In this document: in pieces, positions 43,178 through 50,688 of the stretch
Layout of the letters: each line of letters starts with the position of its first letter
Numbering within the stretch: the first letter of the stretch is position 1
Assembly (NCBI RefSeq): GCF_030053425.1
Contig: NZ_JASGBI010000001.1
Location: 2,488,001 to 2,552,000 of the forward strand
Direction of reading: 5' to 3'
From: Lysobacter stagni
Lineage (GTDB): Bacteria; Pseudomonadota; Gammaproteobacteria; Xanthomonadales; Xanthomonadaceae
Length of the DNA: 64,000 bases
The notes under the pieces: generated by a model
The model's database searches: none
What the model was told of the DNA's origin: nothing
The model's input: the letters and a program-made list of their open reading frames with translations, nothing else
Made by a program: the position numbers and the translations under genes

Positions 43178-43843
43178 TCAGGACGCGAGTTGCCGCGCAG
43201 GATCGGCCAGTTCCAGCTCGCGCAGCACCACGCTGGCCTGCGTGCGGTTGCGCACGCCCAGGCGTTCGAAGATGGCCGACAGATGCGCCTTCACCGTGCG
43301 TTCCTGCACGTCCAGGCGGTCGGCGATCTGCTTGTTGAGCAGACCCTGCGCGACCAGCGTGAGCACGCGGAACTGCTGCGGCGACAGGCTGGCCAGGCGC
43401 GCGGCGAGGTCGGCATCGCCGCTGTCGCTCTGCGTACGCGCCACGGCGGCGCGCAACGAGGAAGGCAGCCACTGCTCGCAGCCCAGCACGGCGCGGATGG
43501 CATCGCGCAGTTCGTCCAGGCCCGCACTCTTGGGCAGATAGCCGGCGGCACCGTGGTCGAGCGCACGCCGCACCACGCGCGGATCGTCGTTGGCCGACAC
43601 CACCACCACGGCGACCCCGGGAAACTGCGCGCGGATCGCGGCCAGGCCGGCCAGGCCGTGGTTGCCGGGCATGTGCAGGTCCAGCAGGACCAGGTCCACG
43701 CCCGGGTCGGCGTCCAATGCGACCAGCACCGCGTCGAGATGGCCGGCCTCGTGGATCTCCGCGTCCGCCACGGCTTCCTTCGCCGCCTGTCGCAACGCGG
43801 CGCGGAACAGCGGGTGGTCGTCGGCGATCAGCAGGGTCGGCAT
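43178..43843 (-). CDS. LuxR-type response regulator (CrbR/ErdR-like)
   Basis: A 221-residue two-domain regulator. The receiver has acidic ADDH at residues 7-10, phospho-acceptor Asp55 (LVLLDLHMPG), Ser/Thr in VVVSAND and Lys in GYLPKSAG. The C-terminal NarL/LuxR helix-turn-helix covers about residues 148-205 (LSPQQFRVLTLVAQGLLNKQIADRLDVQERTVKAHLSAIFERL). Adjacent to a CrbS/MxtR-like hybrid kinase with which it is convergent, it is the likely partner; CrbR and ErdR activate acetyl-CoA synthetase and related genes. The target genes are not in this window. The pairing is inference from family and position. Confidence 0.9.
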   Translation of the reverse strand: MPTLLIADDHPLFRAALRQAAKEAVADAEIHEAGHLDAVLVALDADPGVDLVLLDLHMPGNHGLAGLAAIRAQFPGVAVVVVSANDDPRVVRRALDHGAAGYLPKSAGLDELRDAIRAVLGCEQWLPSSLRAAVARTQSDSGDADLAARLASLSPQQFRVLTLVAQGLLNKQIADRLDVQERTVKAHLSAIFERLGVRNRTQASVVLRELELADPARQLAS

Positions 43844-43938
43844 GCACGCAGCCTACCAAGCCGCGCCGACCGCGACACGGGGCGCGACCCGGACGAAAGT
43901 ACGATGGGCGCCGCCGATGGCCTTGCTAGGCTCGCGGC

Positions 43939-45750
43939 ATGAACCGTCCCTCGATCCGTATTGCCGCCGTCGGCGCGATGCTTGCGCTCGCCGCCTGCGC
44001 CACCACCAGCCGCACCCAGGAGCCTGCGCCGATGTTCTCCGCACCGCGCACGACCGAGCACCGCGGCGACGACGATCTGCTGACGGCTGGCCTGGGCCTG
44101 GCAGGCCTGCGCGCGATGGCGCCGCCCGCGTTCGCCGATGCGGAACATCCCACGCCGCAGGAACTGCGCCGCCGCGCGTTGTGGAGCAACTGGCGCGGCA
44201 TCGCCGATCTCGCGCCGGGCGGCGGCTTCGGCGAGTTGTATGGCAGCGCGAATGCAGTGCCCGGTCGAGAGTTCAGTGCCTTCGCCACCGTGCCCGGCGC
44301 GAAGTCGGCGCACCGCGTGCTGGTGCAGGTGCCCGATGCGTTCGATGCGGGCAAGCGCTGCGTGGTGGTCACGGCCTCGTCGGGATCGCGCGGTATCTAC
44401 GGGGCGATCGCCGTGGCCGGCGCGTGGGGCCTGCCGAAGGGGTGCGCGGTGGCGTACACCGACAAGGGCGCGGGCACGGACTACTTCGATCTCGATGCCG
44501 GAAAGGGCGTGCGCGCCGACGGCACCGTGGCCGCGCGCGGCGAGGGCCTGGCGTTCGAGCCGGGCACGCCGGCCGCGACGGGCGTGGCGTTCAAGCATGC
44601 GCATTCGCAGGACAACCCCGAGGCCGACTGGGGCCGGCACGTGAAGCAGGCGGCGCAGTTCGCGCTGCAGTCTCTCGACGCCGCCTTCCCGCAGGCTGCG
44701 CCCTTCACCTTCGACAACACCCGCGTCATCGCGGTGGGCATCTCCAACGGTGGCGGCGCGGTGCTGCGCGCGGCGGAGCAGGATGCGGACTGGCTGGACG
44801 CGGTGGTCGCCGGCGAGCCGAACGTGTACGGCCCGGGCGAAGGCGGCCGCGCCCTCTACGACTACACCACCGAAGCCGCGCTGCTCATGCCGTGCGCGCT
44901 GCTGCACCTGCAGAACCTGCCGCAGCCGCCGCTGACGGCGCAGTCGGCGCCGCTGTGGACGCAGCGGTGCGTGGCCTTGAAGGAAGCGGGCCTCATCGAC
45001 GGCGCGGACACCGCCGCGCAGGCGCGCGCCGCGTACGAGGCATTGAAGGCCAACGGCTGGACCGATGATGCGCTGCGCGCCGGTGCGCTGTCGGTGGGTT
45101 TCGACCTGTGGCGCGCGGTGGCGGTGACCTATGCATCCGCCTACGGGCGCTACGGCTTCGGCGAGTTGCCGTGCGGCAACCGCTATTCGGCGCTGGGCGC
45201 GGATTTCGCGCCGCGGCCTGCCACGGCCGTCGAACGCGCCGCGTGGTGGTCCGACGCCAGCGGCATCCCGCCGGGCGCCGGCGTGCACATCGTAGAACCG
45301 AATCCGGCCGCGCCGCTCACCACCCTGCGTTGCCTGCGCGGGCTGTGGACGGGCGACGACACCGACGCGCGCCGCGTCAGGAGCGGTATCGCGCAGACCC
45401 GCGCCGGCCTGCCGCGCAAGGGATTGCCGGTGGTGGTGATCCACGGCACCGACGACGGCCTGATCCCGCCGGCCTTCAGCAGCATGCCCTATGTGCGCCA
45501 GGCGCAGTCGGCCGGCCGCGACGTGCGTTACTGGCAGGTGCGTCACGCGCAGCACTTCGATGCGTTCCTCGGCTTGCCGGACTACGGTGCGCGCTACGTT
45601 CCGCTGCTGCCGTACGTGTACGCGGCGCTCGACCGTGTCGACGCTCACCTCGACGGCGCCGTGGCGCTTCCGGGCGATGCGGTGATCGCCACCACGCCGC
45701 GCGGGGCGGGGCAGGCACTGAAGGCGGAAAACCTCGCGCTGCCGAAGTAA
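43939..45750 (+). CDS. D-(-)-3-hydroxybutyrate oligomer hydrolase
   Basis: A 603-residue lipoprotein-like esterase of the 3HB-oligomer hydrolase family. The N-terminus IAAVGAMLALAACATT carries a lipobox (LALAAC), so the product should be anchored outside the cytoplasm. The nucleophile motif GISNGGG (about residue 269, GxSxG type) is followed by LPVVVIHGTDDGLIPPAFSS, with the acid, and by QVRHAQHFDAF with the likely His. The enzyme hydrolyses dimers and oligomers released from poly-3-hydroxybutyrate to monomer. Exported localisation suits use of external polymer. It stands two genes upstream of phaE-phaC on the same strand. Confidence 0.88.
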   Translation: MNRPSIRIAAVGAMLALAACATTSRTQEPAPMFSAPRTTEHRGDDDLLTAGLGLAGLRAMAPPAFADAEHPTPQELRRRALWSNWRGIADLAPGGGFGELYGSANAVPGREFSAFATVPGAKSAHRVLVQVPDAFDAGKRCVVVTASSGSRGIYGAIAVAGAWGLPKGCAVAYTDKGAGTDYFDLDAGKGVRADGTVAARGEGLAFEPGTPAATGVAFKHAHSQDNPEADWGRHVKQAAQFALQSLDAAFPQAAPFTFDNTRVIAVGISNGGGAVLRAAEQDADWLDAVVAGEPNVYGPGEGGRALYDYTTEAALLMPCALLHLQNLPQPPLTAQSAPLWTQRCVALKEAGLIDGADTAAQARAAYEALKANGWTDDALRAGALSVGFDLWRAVAVTYASAYGRYGFGELPCGNRYSALGADFAPRPATAVERAAWWSDASGIPPGAGVHIVEPNPAAPLTTLRCLRGLWTGDDTDARRVRSGIAQTRAGLPRKGLPVVVIHGTDDGLIPPAFSSMPYVRQAQSAGRDVRYWQVRHAQHFDAFLGLPDYGARYVPLLPYVYAALDRVDAHLDGAVALPGDAVIATTPRGAGQALKAENLALPK

Positions 45751-45805
45751 TCGCGTTTCGAACCCCGGCAAGGTGCCCGAACGAGACGGTCGTTCGTTGT
45801 CCTTT

Positions 45806-45851
45806 CCTTCTCCCCTTGCGGGAGAAGGTGCCCGAAGGGCGGAAGAGGGGG
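45806..45851. repeat. Family A repeat (copy 5, module A2)
   Basis: A lone A2 module between the oligomer hydrolase and pssA: CCTTCTCCCCTTGCGGGAGAAGG, then TGCCCGAAGGGCG and GAAGAGGGGG. It is nearly the same as the A2 half at 25657. The spacing from the gene ends suggests it separates two transcripts. Confidence 0.8.
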
Positions 45852-45911
45852 CTCTTGCCCGCTTCACGTCCGTTTTGGCACGCTGGCGGTTTGACGGATC
45901 CGGAGTCCCGC

Positions 45912-46526
45912 ATGAAGCGCCACTTTTCGATGCTGCGGGAGTTCCACCTCGCCGACTGGTTCACGCTGGCCAACGCCTTCTGCGGCACGGGGGCGATCTT
46001 CGCGGCCATGCGCTTCCTGCAGGACGGTGTGGTCAGGGACCTGCTCATCGGCATGGCGCTGATCCCGCTGGCCTTCATCTTCGACGCGATCGACGGGCGC
46101 GTGGCGCGCTGGCGCAACTCCGCCTCCACGCTGGGCCGCGAGCTGGATTCGCTGGCGGACGTGATCTCCTTCGGCGTCGCCCCTGCGGCACTGGCCTACG
46201 CCTGCGGCCTGCAGGGCGGTTGGGACTGGATCGTGCTCAGCTACTTCGTCGGCTGTGGCGTGAGCCGACTGGCGCGATACAACGTCACTGCCGAGGCGCT
46301 GTCCGGCGGCGGCGACAAGGTGAAGTACTTCGAGGGCACGCCGATACCGACCAGCCTGGCGCTGGTGATCGTGCTGGCGATCGCGGCATGGCAGGGGGCC
46401 ATCGGGCCGGACCTGTGGCTGGGCATGCTCCAGCTGGGTCCGTGGCAGTTCCATCCGCTGGTGCTGATGTTCGCGCTGTCGGGCTCGCTGATGATCAGCA
46501 AGACGCTGCGCATCCCCAAGCCCTGA
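45912..46526 (+). CDS. pssA: CDP-diacylglycerol-serine O-phosphatidyltransferase
   Basis: A 204-residue inner-membrane enzyme with the CDP-alcohol phosphatidyltransferase motif D-x2-DG-x2-AR-x8-G-x3-D-x3-D fully present (DAIDGRVARWRNS, then GRELDSLAD, residues 58-83). It makes phosphatidylserine from CDP-diacylglycerol and serine, the step that leads to phosphatidylethanolamine. The length and helical plan match the type II PssA of Gram-negatives rather than the larger E. coli form. ATG 45912 starts MKRHFSMLREFHLADWFTLAN, the usual N-terminus. It lies between PHA genes, probably without functional relation. Confidence 0.9.
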   Translation: MKRHFSMLREFHLADWFTLANAFCGTGAIFAAMRFLQDGVVRDLLIGMALIPLAFIFDAIDGRVARWRNSASTLGRELDSLADVISFGVAPAALAYACGLQGGWDWIVLSYFVGCGVSRLARYNVTAEALSGGGDKVKYFEGTPIPTSLALVIVLAIAAWQGAIGPDLWLGMLQLGPWQFHPLVLMFALSGSLMISKTLRIPKP

Positions 46527-46588
46527 AGCCGCCGTCGCGGCACCGAAACACCGCATTGGTACCATGGCCGCCTTGACCGGAGGCGGCG

Positions 46589-47662
46589 ATGGCGATGCAG
46601 GGCGTGGACGATTTCGAAGCGTGGACCCGGCGGTACTGGAACGCATGGGGCGAGACCCTGCGTTCGACGCAGCACGTCGACGCACCGCCCATGCCCGGAT
46701 GGAACGACGCCATGAACTGGTGGTCGCACCTGGCGCGCGGCGGCGTGCCGCAGGGCGATGAGGCCGTCTCGCGGTTCAACGCGCAGGCGCAGGGCTGGTT
46801 CGGGCAGATGCAGCAATTGGCGGCGCAGTTCGCCGGCCGTCCCGCCAGCGCGGCCGATATCGCCGCGGCGTGGAAGCAGGCACTGGGTGGCGACGCGGCC
46901 AATCCGTTCGCACAGATGCTGGGCATGATGCCGGGCCAGGCGAACCTGGACGCCTCGCAATGGATCGAGTCGTTCGCGCCACTGATGCAGGCGTGGCAGC
47001 GCGACGGACGTTCGTGGCTGGGCCTGCCGGCGTTCGGTTTCGCACGCGAACACCAGGAACGCTGGCAACACCTCGCGCAGGCGCAGGTCGACGTGCAGGA
47101 ACAAAGCCAGGCCTACCAGACCCTGCTGGCGGAAGCGGCGCAGGACGCCTTCGTGCGGTTCGAACGCAAGCTGGAACAGCGCAGCGCGCCGGGACGCCAG
47201 GTCGATTCCGTACGCGGCCTGTTCGACCTGTGGATCGACGCGGCCGAGGAGTCCTACGCCGACATCGCGTTGTCGCCGCGTTTCCGCGATGCCTATGCGG
47301 CGATGGTGAACGCACAGATGACCCTGCGCGGACGCCTGCAGAAGGAAGTCGAGCAGATGTGCGTGCAGTGCGGCATGCCGACGCGCACCGAAGTGGACTC
47401 GGCGCATCGCAAGATCGTCGAGCTGGAGCGCGAACTGCGCCGCCTGCGTGATCGGATGGACATGCCGGCGCACTCCGCCGCTGCGCGGGCCGAGCCGGCT
47501 GCGCCATCTCCTGCACGCGCAGCGACTCCCAGGCGCGCGGCTGCGCCCGCGACGAAGCGCGCGGCCGCAGTGCACAAACCGGCCAAGGCCACGAAGGCCA
47601 CGAAGCCTACGAAGGCTACGAAGGCCACGAAGCCAGCAACGAAGAAGGCAGGGAAGCGCTGA
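46589..47662 (+). CDS. phaE: Class III PHA synthase subunit PhaE with Ala/Lys-rich tail
   Basis: A 357-residue subunit of class III polyhydroxyalkanoate synthase. It starts MAMQGVDDFEAWTRRYWNAWGETL and contains the conserved late segment ESYADIALSPRFRDAYAAMVNAQMTLRGRLQKEVEQ (about residues 212-247), then NMPTRTEVD-type CGMPTRTEVDSAHRKIVELERELRRLR with a helical, coiled-coil-like end. From about residue 295 there is an added tail rich in Ala, Lys and Pro, with five TK(A/P) units (residues 335-349), resembling histone H1-like tails. PhaE itself lacks the catalytic residues and is needed for PhaC activity. ATG 46589 follows GGAGG by five bases. The stop overlaps the phaC start by one base. Confidence 0.88.
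   Translation: MAMQGVDDFEAWTRRYWNAWGETLRSTQHVDAPPMPGWNDAMNWWSHLARGGVPQGDEAVSRFNAQAQGWFGQMQQLAAQFAGRPASAADIAAAWKQALGGDAANPFAQMLGMMPGQANLDASQWIESFAPLMQAWQRDGRSWLGLPAFGFAREHQERWQHLAQAQVDVQEQSQAYQTLLAEAAQDAFVRFERKLEQRSAPGRQVDSVRGLFDLWIDAAEESYADIALSPRFRDAYAAMVNAQMTLRGRLQKEVEQMCVQCGMPTRTEVDSAHRKIVELERELRRLRDRMDMPAHSAAARAEPAAPSPARAATPRRAAAPATKRAAAVHKPAKATKATKPTKATKATKPATKKAGKR
47591..47635 (+). repeat. Five tandem 9-bp units in the phaE 3' end
   Basis: Five direct copies of ACGAAGGCC or a variant with one to two changes run in frame and encode Thr-Lys-Ala or Thr-Lys-Pro. Such a tract can gain or lose units by slippage without a frameshift, so the tail length may vary among strains. Confidence 0.9.
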
Positions 47663-48738
47663 TGGACGGATTCGGCCCGCTGGGCTTCACCCCCGAATCG
47701 CTGGCGCAGGAATCCCTGCGCTTCCAATCCAAGCTGCGTGCAGGACTGGACACGCTGCACCAGGTGCACGACATCGACTACGGCGCGACCGCACGCGAGG
47801 AAGTCTGGCGCGACGGCAAGGTCGTGCTGTACCGCTTCCGCGGCGAACGGGCGCCGACGGCGAAGGTGCCGCTGCTGATCGTGTATGCGCTGGTGAACCG
47901 GCCGTACATGGTGGACCTGCAGGGCGACAAGTCGATCGTGCGCGGCCTGCTGGAGCGGGGCGAGGACGTCTATGTGCTCGATTGGGGCTACCCGGACCGC
48001 TCCGACCGCTACCTCGAACTGGAGGACTACATCCAGCGCTACATCGGCGGCGCGGTGGATCACCTGCGTCGCGAGTACCGCATGGAGGAGGTCAACCTGC
48101 TCGGCATCTGCCAGGGCGGCGCGTTCTCGCTGTGCTATGCCGCGTTGAACACCCACAAGGTGCGCAACCTGGTGACGATGGTGACGCCGGTGGATTTCCA
48201 CACCGCCGACAACATGCTGGCCAACTGGACGCGCGGACTGGACGTGGACCTGTTCGTCGACACGCTGGGCAACGTGCCGGCCGATGTCATGAACTGGTGC
48301 TACCTCACGCTCAAGCCGTGGCGATTGTTCGTGCAGAAATACGTCGGGCTGGTCGACGTGCTGGACGACGCCAAGGCGCTGGAGGATTTCCTGCGCATGG
48401 AGAAATGGATCTTCGATTCGCCCGACCAGGCGGGCGAGGCGTTCCGGCAGTTCGTGAAGCAGTTCTACCAGGGCAATGGATTCATCAAGGGCGGGGTCGA
48501 CATCGGCGGACGCACGGTAGACCTGCGCAACCTCGACATGCCGGTGCTCAACATCTACGCCGAACAGGATCATCTGGTACCGCCGTCCTCGTCGAAGGCA
48601 CTCGCCGGGCTGGTCGGCACGGACGATTACAGTGAAGTCTCGTTCAAGGGTGGGCATATCGGAATCTACGTCTCCAGTCGCGCGCAGCGCGAGGTGCCCA
48701 TGGCCATTCACGACTGGCTGTCGCAACGTTCGCGTTGA
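47662..48738 (+). CDS. phaC: Class III polyhydroxyalkanoate synthase catalytic subunit
   Basis: A 358-residue alpha/beta hydrolase-fold enzyme that polymerises 3-hydroxyacyl-CoA. The lipase-like box is LLGICQGGAF with nucleophile Cys150; Asp303 (YAEQDHLVPP) and His332 (KGGHIG) complete the triad, matching the class III enzyme of Allochromatium in spacing. Also present are VYALVNRPYMVDLQ and the ANWTRGLDVD segment. The length of about 358 residues, against about 590 for class I, and the coupled phaE mark it as class III, which prefers short-chain monomers such as 3-hydroxybutyryl-CoA. ATG 47662 overlaps the phaE stop (TGATG). Confidence 0.93.
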   Translation: MDGFGPLGFTPESLAQESLRFQSKLRAGLDTLHQVHDIDYGATAREEVWRDGKVVLYRFRGERAPTAKVPLLIVYALVNRPYMVDLQGDKSIVRGLLERGEDVYVLDWGYPDRSDRYLELEDYIQRYIGGAVDHLRREYRMEEVNLLGICQGGAFSLCYAALNTHKVRNLVTMVTPVDFHTADNMLANWTRGLDVDLFVDTLGNVPADVMNWCYLTLKPWRLFVQKYVGLVDVLDDAKALEDFLRMEKWIFDSPDQAGEAFRQFVKQFYQGNGFIKGGVDIGGRTVDLRNLDMPVLNIYAEQDHLVPPSSSKALAGLVGTDDYSEVSFKGGHIGIYVSSRAQREVPMAIHDWLSQRSR

Positions 48739-48743
48739 TGCAA

Positions 48744-48764
48744 GCGCGCGATGATTCCGCGCGC
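48744..48764. terminator. Hairpin after phaC
   Basis: GCGCGCG (48744-48750) and CGCGCGC (48758-48764) form a 7-bp stem six bases after the phaC stop. There is no T-run, so it may only stabilise the transcript end. Confidence 0.35.
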
Positions 48765-48856
48765 AATGTGATCGCCATCGTCATCCCGTCATTCGTGGCG
48801 CGGCGTTGACGCGCGCGCGTGCGACACTTCGCGGATACCCAGGAAAAACTTCATCC

Positions 48857-49546
48857 GTGACCCGATTCGTCCTGCTTCTCGGCCTGGCATTGCTGGCCGC
48901 GTGTTCCACCCTTCCCGCCACTCGTGATGCCGCAGCTGCGACGGCGAACGATTCGGCGCAGTTCGAGCCCGACATCGCCGCATTCGAGCGCGTCGACAGC
49001 GGGGTGCGGCGCATGCCGGGCTCGGTGGTGTTCGTCGGCAGCTCGTCTATCCGCCTGTGGGACAGCCTGGGCGAGGATTTCCCGGGCGTGGCCGTGATCA
49101 ACCGTGGCTTTGGCGGCTCGCGCGTGCGCGATTCGACGTACTACGCCGACCGCATCGTGACGCCGTACCAGCCGCGCGCCATCGTGTTCTACGCCGGCGA
49201 CAACGACCTGCAGGAAGGCCGCACGCCCCGCCAGGTGCGCGACGACTTCGTGGCGTTCGTGGAGCGCGTGCGCGGCACCTTGCCGCAGGTGCCGATCGCC
49301 TTCATCGCCATCAAGCCCAGCCCCTCGCGCGTGGCGCTGTTGCCGCAGGTGCGCGAGGCGAATGCGCTGGTGCGCGCTTATGCGGCGGAAGAAGACGGCA
49401 TCGACTTCCTGGACGTGTACCTGCCCATGCTGGACGGTGAAGGGCAACCGCGCGACGAGCTGTTCCTCGACGACCAGCTGCACATGAACCGCAGCGGCTA
49501 TGCGATCTGGGCGGGCGTGGTGCGGCCGTGGCTGGCAGGGTTGTAA
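48857..49546 (+). CDS. GDSL/SGNH-type lipoprotein hydrolase
   Basis: A 229-residue protein with lipoprotein signal VTRFVLLLGLALLAACSTLP (lipobox LLAAC, lipidated Cys at about residue 16). The SGNH family blocks are seen as VVFVGSSSIRLWDSL (nucleophile Ser in a GSSS context instead of GDS), the oxyanion Gly in NRGFGGSRV, the Asn in YAGDNDLQEG, and the closing DDQLHMNRSGYAIW with Asp and His. Members are esterases or acetyl-hydrolases; substrate unknown. It starts with GTG at 48857, needed for the lipoprotein signal, with AGGAAAA upstream. The next gene follows 7 bp after the stop. Confidence 0.85.
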   Translation: MTRFVLLLGLALLAACSTLPATRDAAAATANDSAQFEPDIAAFERVDSGVRRMPGSVVFVGSSSIRLWDSLGEDFPGVAVINRGFGGSRVRDSTYYADRIVTPYQPRAIVFYAGDNDLQEGRTPRQVRDDFVAFVERVRGTLPQVPIAFIAIKPSPSRVALLPQVREANALVRAYAAEEDGIDFLDVYLPMLDGEGQPRDELFLDDQLHMNRSGYAIWAGVVRPWLAGL

Positions 49547-49553
49547 TAAGCGC

Positions 49554-49943
49554 ATGACCGCCATGGCTCCGCGCTTTCCCCGCTGGTTTCCGATGCTCGC
49601 GCTGGCGACGCTGCTGCCGGTCGTCTCCCTTGCGGCGCCGCCGGCGAAAGCGCGGCACGAGATCGACCGGTTGATCGCCCTGCTGGGCAGCTCCGGCTGC
49701 GAGTTCCAGCGCAACGGTCGCTGGTATCCGGCAGGCGAGGCCCGGGTCCACCTGCAGCGCAAGTACGACTACCTGCTCAAACGCGACCTGGTCGACAGCG
49801 CCGAAGAGTTCATCGAGCGCGCCGGCAGCCAGAGCAGCATGAGCGGCAAGGCCTATTCCGTCCGCTGCCCGGGCAAGCCGACCGTTCCGTCGGCGCAGTG
49901 GCTGGGCGCCCGGCTGTCCGAAATCCGTCACGCGGCGCCCTGA
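49554..49943 (+). CDS. DUF5329-like exported protein
   Basis: A 129-residue protein with signal peptide (MTAMAPRFPRWFPMLALATLLPVVSLA). The mature part matches what I know of DUF5329: EIDRLIALLGSSGCEFQRNGRWYPAGEARVHLQRKYDYL, then a region ending in KAYSVRCPGKPTVPSAQWLGARL. The two cysteines (GCEF, VRCPG) probably pair. Function unknown. It lies 7 bp downstream of the GDSL lipoprotein gene and likely shares its transcript. Confidence 0.75.
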   Translation: MTAMAPRFPRWFPMLALATLLPVVSLAAPPAKARHEIDRLIALLGSSGCEFQRNGRWYPAGEARVHLQRKYDYLLKRDLVDSAEEFIERAGSQSSMSGKAYSVRCPGKPTVPSAQWLGARLSEIRHAAP

Positions 49944-49987
49944 TCGCCCGTTCTAGACTGCGCGCATCGCCGACGAGGACCGCGCGC

Positions 49988-50185
49988 ATGAACGTCACGC
50001 GTACGCTTTCACGATCCCGCCACGACCGCATGATCGCCGGCGTCGTGGGCGGCATCGCACGCCGCTTCGGCTGGAATTCCACCGCGCTGCGGATCATCTA
50101 CGTGCTGCTCTCGATCGCATCGGTGGCTTTCCCCGGCATCCTGGTCTACCTGATCCTCTGGTTGCTGATTCCGGAAGGCGATTGA
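49988..50185 (+). CDS. PspC-domain small membrane protein
   Basis: A 65-residue protein consisting of one PspC domain: RSRHDRMIAGVVGGIARRFGWNSTALRIIYVLLSIA with a membrane helix followed by PGILVYLILWLLIPEGD. PspC proteins take part in phage-shock-type envelope stress, but single-domain copies like this one are common and usually uncharacterised. ATG 49988 is the start that gives the standard short protein. Nearby genes are also small envelope proteins. Confidence 0.88.
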   Translation: MNVTRTLSRSRHDRMIAGVVGGIARRFGWNSTALRIIYVLLSIASVAFPGILVYLILWLLIPEGD

Positions 50186-50222
50186 AGCTGCACGCCGGCG
50201 CGTGAGCCCTTAGGCTGTGTCG

Positions 50223-50681
50223 ATGCGCCAGCCTTCGCCCATGCCGCGTTTCGTGTTCCGCCTGCTGCTGCTCGTAGGCGCGCTATGGACGCTGCCGAAC
50301 ACGCTGTTCGGCCTGCTGCTGGGCGGGGTGGGGCTGATGTTCGGGGCGCACGCGCACTGGCGGCGCCGCGAACTGGCGCTGGTATTCCATCGCTGGCCAT
50401 GGGGGCCAGGCGGCGCCATCACGTTCGGAAACGTGATCCTGCACACGGGCGATGATCTGGATTCGCCGTGCGTCACCTACGCGCATCGCGCCGGTCGCGG
50501 CGAGGAACCCTCGATCGTCCTGGCCGACCATGAGCGCGCGCATGTCTACCAGTACCTCGTGCTGGGGCCGCTGTTCCTGCCGTTGTATCTGGTGTCCGGC
50601 GGCATCAGCGTGCGCAACCGCTTCGAACGCGCGGCCGACCGCTACGCCAGCACGGGCCGCGGCTGGTGGCCGTGGGCCTGA
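50223..50681 (+). CDS. Small membrane protein with HEXXH motif, unknown
   Basis: A 152-residue protein. A hydrophobic pair FRLLLLVGALWTLPNTLFGLLLGGVGLMFG (about residues 12-41) is followed by a polar part and then ADHERAHVYQYLVLGPLFLPLYLVSGG (about 101-127), in which HERAH matches HEXXH. The motif is next to a hydrophobic helix. A final ERAADRYAS could give an acidic ligand. The context resembles M48/M56-type membrane peptidases in miniature, but such a small protein may not be active. Start is either GTG 50217 or ATG 50223. Confidence 0.62.
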   Translation: MRQPSPMPRFVFRLLLLVGALWTLPNTLFGLLLGGVGLMFGAHAHWRRRELALVFHRWPWGPGGAITFGNVILHTGDDLDSPCVTYAHRAGRGEEPSIVLADHERAHVYQYLVLGPLFLPLYLVSGGISVRNRFERAADRYASTGRGWWPWA

Positions 50682-50688
50682 GGGGCGT

